A stretch of 64,000 nucleotides of DNA from Muscardinus avellanarius (taxonomy: Eukaryota; Chordata; Mammalia; Rodentia; Gliridae), in the NCBI GenBank assembly GCA_963383645.1, contig OY726560.1, forward strand, positions 153,346,488 through 153,410,487, written 5' to 3'. The notes below the pieces were generated by a model that ran no database searches, was not told where the DNA came from, and saw only the letters and a list, made by a program, of their open reading frames with translations. Positions within the stretch are counted from its first letter, which is position 1. Every line of letters begins with the position of its first letter. This document shows, piece by piece, positions 55,600-64,000 of this stretch. The translations under genes were made by a program, and so were the position numbers.

Positions 55600-57080
55600 A
55601 TTTACTTTTTAAAATTGAGGTGAACTTAACATATGATTGGCCACTTTATTATGTAGAATTAAATATTCAGTGTTGTAAAAATCACCACCTCAATCTAGTG
55701 TCAAAACTTTTTTTTTTTTTTTGGTTTTGATTGAACCCAGGGGCATTCTACCTCTGCAGCTCACTGAGAACCTGTTTCTAAATAAATCCTGGTAGTCACC
55801 AGTCTCTATGTACTTACCTATTCTAGCTCTTTCATACAAATAGAGTCATTTATGTATGTTTTTGTTGCTGGCTTCTTTCACTCTGCATGAAGGTTTAGAG
55901 GTTTATCCAGATTGGGGCATGTATCAGTACTTCATTCCTTTCTGTGTCTGATAGTATACATGGTATGCGTTGGCCAAAACCTCTCCATTCACTTGTGTTG
56001 GGTTGTTACCACCTTTTGGCCATTGTGAATTGTGCTGCTGTGAGCCAGTCATGTTCAGGTGTTGTTTGAGTACCTGCTTTCAATCCTGAGGACATGTCTG
56101 GAGTAGAATTGCTAGGTCATAGGGTAATTCTATGTTTAACTTTTGTAAACCTGCCAAACTGTTTTACATAGCTCTCGTACCATTGCACATTTCCATCAGC
56201 AGTGTAAGAGAGTTCCAATCTCTCCAGTCCTTGCCAACACTTGTTATTTTCCTGTCTTAATTATGGGCAGCTTAGTGGGTGTGCAGTGGTATCTCATTGT
56301 GGTTTTGAGTAGCCTTTCCCTAATGGCTAATGATGTGGAGCATCTTTTTATGTTTTGGGCCACTTGTTTTTCTTCTTTGGGGTAATGTCTCATGCCCTTT
56401 GCTCAGTTTCTAATTGGGTTGTTTTATTACTCTTGAGTTTTAAGAATTATTTATGTATTCTGGATGGTAGAACTTTATCAAGTACATAATTTTAAAATAT
56501 TCTGTCCTATAGGTTGTCTTTTTACGAGATTTTTAAAAATTCACATTTTAAATTTAGGTGAAGTCATATTTATCTTACTTTCCTTTTGTTGTTCGTGCTT
56601 TTGGTGTTCTATCTAAGAATTCATTGCTAAATCCCAGGGTAGGAAGATTTGCCCTTTGTTGTCTTCTAAAAGTTTTGTTGTTTTAGCTCTTATATTTGGA
56701 TTATAATCCCTCTTGAATTATTTTGGTATCTGGTATGAGGTAGAGCTCCCGCTTCGTTCTTTTTGCATGTGGATGTTCAGTTAAATCAGCACGTGTGTTG
56801 AAGGGGCTCTTCTTTCCCTGTTGAGTGCTGTGAGCACCATGTTGAGAATCATTTGGCCGTAGATACATGGATTATTCTGGGCTTTCAATTCTTTTTCGTT
56901 ATTTCTATGTCTGTCCTGATGGCACTACCACACAGGTCGATAGATTTTACCTGTAGTTGTATATATTTAGTATAGTGTATTATTTTTTCAGACTTTTACT
57001 ACATTTTAGAGACTTTTAAAAACTGTGGACAAACTATCTTTTCAGCATCAGATTTATAACATAAAATTTTAATGGATAAT
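55600..57080 (-). repeat. Old L1 3'-region relic, antisense, about 1.4 kb
   Basis: Long stretch reading as the reverse of an L1M 3' end, with 'ggccattgtgaattgtgctg', 'agaattgctaggtcatagg', 'ccaatctctccagtccttgc' and 'tatctcattgtggttttgag'. A damaged SINE fragment sits at 55711-55790. Confidence 0.8.
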
Positions 57081-57092
57081 TTTTTTTTTTTT

Positions 57093-57294
57093 TTTTGCGG
57101 TACTGGGGATGGAACCTAGGGGCATTCTACCTCTAAGCTATACCCCCAGCCCTATTTTTTATTCTTTATTTTGAAACAGTCTCACTAATTGCAAAGGGCC
57201 TCACTAAGTAGTAACTGAGGCTATCTTCAAATGGACATCCTCTGTCTCAGTCTCCCAAATGCTGGGATTATAATCATGCGCCACCACGCCTGGC
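57093..57294 (-). repeat. Antisense SINE type A
   Basis: Full length with T16 tail. 57295-57460 is unique. Confidence 0.85.
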
Positions 57295-57462
57295 TGATGT
57301 ATAATTTTATTTAAAACTTTTTGATATGTCTTACTATTTCTCAAACTGCATACAAAATCATCACATAAATGTACAGTAGGTAAGGGTACATTGTGATTGA
57401 GTTTTTACTGTGAGTGAAATTTACCTTGAGACTTTGAACGAGGAATGAAGAACTAGTTACAT

Positions 57463-57630
57463 AGATTCATCCTGCCAGAAGATGTGGCAGTGTTGGCTCT
57501 AGAAGTACCAGAATTGGAAAAACCATCTACAGATTTGGACTCAGTATTACCTTAGGAAGGAATGACATATTCACAGTTTCTAGATCAAAAAATGATTGGG
57601 AACTCTGCTTTTTACCCAGGGTATGGCCTT
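57463..57630 (+). pseudogene. Protein-like patch with one stop, unidentified
   Basis: A + frame reads 30 residues from RFILPEDVAVLALEVPELEK to a TAG at 57553-57555, then continues EGMTYSQFLDQKMIGNSAF to the SINE at 57632. Composition looks like ordinary protein rather than repeat. I do not recognise the family; a fragment of a processed pseudogene is one reading. Confidence 0.3.
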
Positions 57631-57631
57631 T

Positions 57632-58282
57632 TTTTGTGTGTATGTGTGATACTGGGATCGAATCTAGTGCATTCTACCTCTGAGCTTTACTCCCAGCTCT
57701 TCTAATATTTTGTTTTGAAACAAGGTCTCACTTCTAAGGGCCTTGCTGAGGCTGGCCTCAAACCTCAAGTACTGGGATTACAGGCTTGTGCCACCAAGTG
57801 TCAGATCATGAGTTTTAGCTTTCATCAATTTAACAAAAGTTTTAGCACTTTAGAATCAGAATATAATCTACCCTTTTTTTTGGGGGGGGGTGGTACTGGG
57901 TTCCTGGAAGCCCTTCTACCTCCAGGCTACACTCCCAGACCTATTTTATAATTTTTTATTTGGAAACAGGGTCTCTTAAGCCAGCAAGACTGGCTTCGAA
58001 CCTGTGCGATTCTCCTGTCTCCACCTCCCAAGTGCGGGGATTACAAGCGTGCGCCACCACGCCTGGCAGAATATAATCTACCTTTTAAGCCAGATGTGTG
58101 CACAGTTTTAATCCCAGTATTTGGGAGGCTGAGACAGGAGAATCATAGGTTCAAAGCCAGCCTCAGCACTTTAGCGAGGCCCTTAGCAACCTAGTGGGAC
58201 ATTGTTTCCAAAAAATAAAAAATCAGGCTGGTGGTGTAGCTTGGAGGTAGAAAGCCTCTGGGTTCAATCCCTAGTACCAAAA
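57632..58282. repeat. Old antisense SINE, antisense type C SINE, sense SINE
   Basis: 57632-57797 (-) old; 57887-58066 (-) type C flanked by cagaatataatctacc at 57857-57872 and 58067-58082; 58088-58282 (+). Confidence 0.85.
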
Positions 58283-58300
58283 GGGGTGGGGGGGGTGTAT

Positions 58301-58978
58301 AGCTGGGCATGGTGGCACACGCTAATAATCCCAGTACTTGGGAGGCTGAGACAGGAGAATCGCATGTTCGTGGCCAGCCTCAGCTACTTAATGAGGCCTT
58401 CTGTTACTTGGTGAGGCCTGTGTGTTAAAAATAAAGAATAAAAGCCGGTTGTGGTGGCGCACGCTTGTAATCTCAGCTCTTGGGAGGCTGAGACAGGAGG
58501 ATTGCACAAGTTCGAAGCCAGCCTCAGCTACTTAGTGAGGCTCTCAGCAATTTAGTGAGACCTTGTTTCCAAATAAAGTATAAAGTAGGTCTGGGAGTAT
58601 AGCCCGGAGGTAGAAAAGCCCCTGTGTTCCAACCCAAGTACCACCAAAACAATAAAAAAAAGAAAAAAATAGAATAAAAAATAGGGCTGGGGGTCGGTAT
58701 AGCTCGGAGGTCAAATGCCCTTGGGCTCATTCCTCAGTACTGGGAATATATATATATATATATTATTTTTTTTCATTTTGCGGGTCTGGGGATGGAACTC
58801 AGGGGCATTTGACCTCCGAGCTATACCCCCTGCCCTACTTTTTATTCTTTATTTTGAAACTGGGTCTTACTGAGTTGCAAAGGGCCTCACTTAGTAGCTG
58901 AAGCTGTCTGCGAACCATGATCCTCCGGGTCTTAGCCTCCCGAGTGCTGGGATTACAAGCGTGCGCCACCACGCCCGG
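58301..58978. repeat. Sense SINE interrupted by sense type B SINE, then antisense type A SINE
   Basis: Host (+) 58301-58442 and 58663-58742; insert (+) 58443-58662; antisense copy 58776-58978 inserted within an (AT)n run present on both sides (58746-58763, 58979-58990). Confidence 0.83.
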
Positions 58979-59108
58979 CATATATATATAGAATCTCCCT
59001 TTTATGTGGTAGGTTACTTGCTGAAGAAACTAGGTTGTTTGTCCTCTTCTTTCCCAGACTGCCTTTTGCTGACTAGGTGCCTATGATGGCAGTGTAATAT
59101 GTTCCTCT

Positions 59109-59614
59109 GAAGCTGGTCATGGTGTTGCACACTTGTGATTCCAGCCTTGGGAGGCTGAGCTAGAAGGATCGCAGGTTTGTGGCCAGCCTCAGCAATTTTG
59201 TGAGGCCCTCCACAACGTAGACCCTGTTTTAAAAATAAGAATAAAAAATAGGGCTGAGGGTGTAACTCAGGTAGAATGCCTCCCCAGTACCGCAAAAAAA
59301 AAAAAAAAACCAAAACAAACAAAAAAAAACTTTGTGTCTGATTATTGGCAGTTGTATATAGAGGGATCTAATAACTCAGTCAAATTTGGATCAAAACCTT
59401 TTGTTGTTGTTACATGTTCACTTCACAGGTGATATTTGAATGTCTTCCACCATAAGGAATACTGGGACGGAACATTGAAGCATTTTAACTCTGAGCTTTA
59501 CCCCCACCTCATTTTTCTTTAGAAACGGGGAATCACCAAGCGTGAGGTCTGCCCTTGGCCCTCCAGGCTCAGCCTCCCCAGTGCTGGGATTATGGTGCGC
59601 ACTGCCGCACCTGC
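59109..59614. repeat. Old sense SINE and old antisense SINE
   Basis: 59109-59310 (+) and 59455-59614 (-), both diverged. Confidence 0.75.
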
Positions 59615-60189
59615 CCATAGTTGTTTGTTTGTGACGCCTTCCTGATTAATGACGGACTCTTTTTGTATGTGTGTTTGTCTACTATTATTTGTCCCTTTTG
59701 TCAACTGATGTCAGATTTTATATCCATTTTCTCACTTGGTGGTTTGATTTACAGAATTGTAATAATTACTTGCCTGTTCTTGGCTATGCTTGCCTGATAG
59801 ATGTAGATATTTTGAGTGCTTTCTCCCATATTCCAGCTTGTTTTTTCATTTTTTAACTCATTTTTTTCCATGGGCCCAAATGTCTAACATCTATAAAAAA
59901 TTAAACTGAGCAACAAATCTATCACTTATGAAATAATTATTGTGATTTTAGAGGTTTATTCTTTTGAGAAAATGAATGGGCAAATGATTAGATCAGTTGG
60001 AAATATGTATATGTTTAAGTTCTAGATTATGATTTTCTACCTATTTTAATGCATCTGTGTTAATTTCATTGAAATACTTGGATAATTGAAAACTTGAGAC
60101 TTAGTGGGTTAATGGTGTCTTTTGTAGAGAAGCTTTAAATGTTGACAACTATTTCTATTCTGATTCATTTGAGCTTTAGTAACTCAGGG
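59615..60189. other. Unique intron 1 DNA
   Basis: AT-rich, no recognised element. Confidence 0.5.
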
Positions 60190-60420
60190 TTTTGGAGAGA
60201 CAGGATGGCGCAGAGCTTAAGAGAGTCCTTGAGTCCTACGATACGGATTCTGGTTGGATTCTTCCGCTAGTTCTGTAACCCAGCAGTCACGTCCTCTCAG
60301 CGTGAACGTCCTTATCTGTGAAATGGGGCTAGCGATGCCTGTTCATAGATGTCTGGAAAAGAGCCTCTCACAGAGTTAGCTTAGAGTAAGTGTCCAGTAC
60401 TAGCTATTATTATTAGCTCA
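60190..60420 (+). repeat. MIR
   Basis: 'ccttatctgtgaaatggggc' and 'gagtaagtgtccagtactag' are MIR landmarks; about 300 bp upstream of the coding exon. Confidence 0.7.
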
Positions 60421-60731
60421 TAAATTTTCATATATGCTGAAATAATCTAAAAGGTAGATTTTTCTTATTTGTGAGGAAATTAAAATTTGGACAGCAAACT
60501 TGTGGCTCACCTGGGCTTATTTTAGGGTAAAAGTAAATAAATTATTCAATGGAGGAATGTGGTTCTTTTTTGCCCCCATCAGTATGAACTGTTGCAAACT
60601 GTCTTCACCCACCCTTAAAAAGTAGGCTTCTTGTTGAACAGATGGTTCTATAGCACAGAGTTAGTCTTGAAGCCCATGGAGAAATACTTCCTTTTCCTGG
60701 GGAGCTTACTGTTAATGTTTTTATTTTACAG

Positions 60732-61097
<366 letters not shown>

Positions 61098-61312
61098 TGA
61101 GCCAGGCGTGGTGGTGCACGCTTGTAATCCCAGCATTTGGGAGGCTGAGACTGGAGGATGGCGGTTTGCAGATAGCCCCAGCTACTTAGTGAGGCCCTCC
61201 GCTACTTAGACCCTGTTTTGAAATAAAAAATAGGGTAAGGGGTGTAGCTCGGGGGTCAAATGCCCCCTAGGTTTCATCCCCAGACCCGCAAAAAAAAAAA
61301 AAAAAAAAAAAA
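61098..61312 (+). repeat. SINE type A
   Basis: Full length with A22 tail in intron 2. Confidence 0.87.
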
Positions 61313-61407
61313 TGCCTGTATATATTTATATCCCTTCTTGGGAAAGAGACCCTCTCTCTGGTGGGAATTTTTTAATTCATTTAGATTTGAAATATTACAG
61401 CTAGGAT

Positions 61408-61667
61408 AGAGACTGCCAGTTTTTTTGTTGTTGTTATTTGTTTTGTTTTGTTTTGCAGTACTGGGCATGGAACTCAGGCATTCTACCTCCGAGCAACACC
61501 CCCAGCCCTATTTTTTGTTCTTTATTTTGAAACAGGGTCTCACTGAGTTGCCAAGGACCTCACTAGTAGCTGAGACTGTCCGTGAACCTCAGTTCTCCCG
61601 TCTCAGCCTCTCAGATGCTGGGATTACAAGCGTGCGCCACCACTCCTGGCTGAGACTGCTAGTTTTT
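61408..61667 (-). repeat. Antisense SINE type A with target duplication
   Basis: gagactgccagttttt (61408-61423) and gagactgctagttttt (61652-61667), one mismatch; TTTTG-rich tail, body 61455-61651. Confidence 0.9.
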
Positions 61668-61684
61668 AATAAATAAACTACTTA

Positions 61685-62159
61685 GCCGGGCGTGGTGGCG
61701 CATGCTTGTAATCCTAGCGCTTGGGAGGCTGAGACAGGAGGATCACAAGGTTCGAAGCCAGCCTCACTTACTTAGTGAGTGAGACCCTATTTCCAAATAA
61801 AATATTAAATAGGTCTGAGAGTGTAACCCAGGGGTAGAAAAACCCCTGGGTTCCATCCCAGTACTGCAAAACAAACAAACAAACAAATAAACAAACTACT
61901 TAAACTACTTGATACTCTTGTACTTACGAAGTTTTTTTTTTTTTCTTTTTTCTTTTTTGTGGATGTGGGGATGGAACCCAGGGGCATTCAGCCTCTGAGC
62001 TATGCCCCCTGTCTTTTTTTTTTACTCTTTATTTTGAAGCAGGGTCTCACTGAGTTGCAGAGGGCCTCACTAAGTAGCTGAGGCTGTCCATGAATCGCGA
62101 TCCTCCAGTCTCAGCTTCCCGAATGCTGGGATTACAAGCGTGCGCCACCACGCCTGGCT
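61685..62159. repeat. Sense type B SINE and antisense type A SINE
   Basis: 61685-61895 (+) with (AAAC)n tail and duplicated 'aactactta'; 61956-62159 (-). Confidence 0.86.
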
Positions 62160-63336
62160 ACTTGCGTAGTTCTTTTGTTTAGTAGTATCAGACTTAAGTG
62201 TCAATTACTGTAATGCCACCTATGAATTGAAATGCATTTTAATTTTACTGTTGCCTTGCAAATCACTGGAGTAAATGTAATAAATTAAAAATTAGAATCA
62301 CAGTTTTAAGATCTGTGAGAGACTTGAGATCAGAAATTACCTTTTGAGTTGTTTTAAACTTTTTCTACTTGTGAGACTTTTTGCTTCAAATAAAAATTGT
62401 TATAAAAGTTAAATATGGAGATGCTGCAAGGAATAAATCCCTGCCAGTCGTCTTAAGTAAATTTAGTCCTTTATTTACTGGTGGTCTTTCACTTCTTGGT
62501 AGGTAAGTTGTATTTTAATTTAGCTTATATTATCTAAGTACTGACTTTGTATGGAAGTTTTTTGCTGGGACCTGTCTGCTGTCTGTCTGTATCTTCTGGC
62601 AGAGCTGGTTAACGCCCTGCTTTACTCCCTTATCTCTGGGTGGAGCCATCTTTCTTGGGATGTAGCCACCTGGCTGTGTAGCCACATGCTCATTATCCTT
62701 AATTGGCCAGGGTGCTTTAGAGAAATAACAGATCAGCAAAAATCAAAAGTTCATAGCATCAAAAGTTCTTTTCTAAAAAGTGCCAATCAGATTCTTCCCT
62801 TTTATGCCCCTTGTCTTTATCTGGGCACAGTCCCCTCACAGACCCCTTTCCCCAGGAAAACTGGATGTGACTTGATGTCCCCAGTGGCTGTTCCCAGCCC
62901 CGCCTTGGTTCTCCTGCGACCCTGGCACATTTGGCCTGTGCTTCTCTCCCTGATTAGCCTTTCTCTTGTAAGGTCTGGTTGACTTACATGTGGTTTCTCC
63001 CTTTTATCAGAACTTCCTATTTAGCAGACCTAAACAGAGATAAACACAAAATATAAGGCATTGTTACCCTGAATGAAGTATAGACTTAGAATTCAGAGGA
63101 AAGGTACTGTGTTAGCAGAGGAAATTGTTGTCTTCTTGGATGGTAGCATCAGAAACTGACCAAGAAGGTGGCTGTGATACTGGCCAAGAGGCAAAGCAGT
63201 GAGAACTCTGCTGCTCAAAGTGGTGTGGACAAAGAAATGAAGGCAGAATGCAGGATAGCCATTGCATGTGTGGACAATAGTTCACTCTTTTGGCAGGGAG
63301 GGTATCTGTTAAGGTTTGCTCTCAGGTCTTTTTTTA
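62160..63336. other. SINE-free intron 2 segment
   Basis: 1.2 kb. 62540-63060 is compositionally distinct (more GC, TATA-like word on the - strand near 62796-62806) and may be an LTR remnant, but ends and duplication could not be set. Confidence 0.4.
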
Positions 63337-63636
63337 TTTTTTGATACTGGGGATGGAACCCAGGGGATTTCTACCTCTGAGCTTTTATTCTTTATTTTGA
63401 AACAGGGTCTCACCGAGTTGCAAAGGACCTCACTAAGTAGTAGCTGAGGCTGTCCACGAACCATGATCCTCCTGTCTCAGTCTCCAAAATGCTGGGATTA
63501 CAAGTTGTGCCACCACGCCCACCACGCCCGGCTCTGATAGGTCTTTTATGTATGTATTTGGGGAGTTGCTGGGGATAGAACCCAGGGCCTCGTGCATGCT
63601 AAGCGTAGGCTTTGTCACTGAGCAGCACTCCAGCCT
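63337..63636 (-). repeat. Antisense SINE type A and antisense ID-like element
   Basis: 63337-63533, whose 5' end has a duplicated 'ccaccacgcc'; 63565-63636 is ID-like with the fuller tRNA-like body. Confidence 0.8.
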
Positions 63637-63638
<2 letters not shown>

Positions 63639-63672
<34 letters not shown>

Positions 63673-63842
63673 ACTATAGTTTGAAATCAGAGGCATTCTA
63701 CCTCCTTGTTACACTCCAGTCCTATTTTATTTTGAAACAGGGTCTCCCTCAGTTGCACAGGGCTGAACCTGTGATCCTGTCTCAGCTGCCCACGTATTGT
63801 ATTGGGATTACAATTGTGCACCACCACGCCCAGCTTCACAAG

Positions 63843-63893
<51 letters not shown>

Positions 63894-64000
63894 CTGGGGA
63901 TTGAGTCTCAGGGCATTCTACCTCCAAGTTATACCCCCAGCCTATTTTTATTCTCTATTTTAAAGTAGGGTCTCACTAAGTTGTGGTTCCTTAGTGAGTT
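63639..64000 (-). repeat. Two antisense SINEs, each with a (GT)n tail; last cut by window end
   Basis: (GT)n 63639-63670 then body 63671-63834; (GT)n 63846-63891 then body 63892-64000, truncated by the window. Confidence 0.85.

Overview
This window is mammalian nuclear DNA, almost certainly from a rodent of the squirrel-related (sciuromorph) kind. The main evidence is about 110 copies or fragments of one SINE design: a 7SL/B1-like head joined to a tRNA/ID-like tail (B1-dID architecture, known from squirrels, dormice, beavers and some hystricomorphs). The species cannot be fixed from the sequence alone. Gene structure is typically mammalian, with short exons, GT-AG introns and a CpG-island promoter.

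Layout. Positions 1-10,820 hold the last six recognisable coding exons and the 3' end of BTBD16 on the + strand; its BTB domain lies upstream of the window. Positions 10,820-42,560 are about 32 kb of intergenic DNA. It contains dense SINE clusters, L1, MIR, MaLR/MLT1 and DNA-transposon relics, one solitary LTR in antisense, an unusual dimeric retroposon at 35,684-36,017, and two SINE-poor blocks (23.06-27.73 kb and 38.75-39.6 kb) that look like regulatory DNA. Positions 42,560-43,300 are a CpG island with the promoter and presumed non-coding first exon of PLEKHA1 (TAPP1), also on the + strand. Positions 42,928-60,731 are PLEKHA1 intron 1, full of SINEs and antisense L1. Exon 2 (60,732-60,892) carries the PLEKHA1 start codon and the first 47 residues of its N-terminal PH domain. 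The rest is intron 2. The order BTBD16 then PLEKHA1, same strand, matches human chromosome 10q26.13, where ARMS2 and HTRA1 follow.

SINE nomenclature used here (mine, from reading the copies). Type A: head with 'attcgggagg' or 'atttgggagg' and often 'ggttcgcggac', linker 'aataaagaataaaaaa', tail 'gggg(t)gtagctcggaggt'. Type B: head with 'gcgcttggg' and 'ggttcgaagcc', linker 'aaataaaatataaaatagg', tail 'tctgggagtatagcccggagg'. Type C: a shortened type B, in which about 30 bp of the head are replaced by a GCCAGC/GCTGGC palindromic junction and the tail reads 'cttccaggaacc'. 'Old' means diverged copies that fit none of these. Sense (+) copies begin near 'gccgggcgtgg' and end in an A-rich tail; antisense (-) copies read in reverse.

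The two genes are not known to act together. BTBD16 is a poorly characterised BTB protein. PLEKHA1 is a phosphoinositide-binding adaptor. Most long open frames in the window are translations of SINEs, simple repeats or the CpG island and are not genes.
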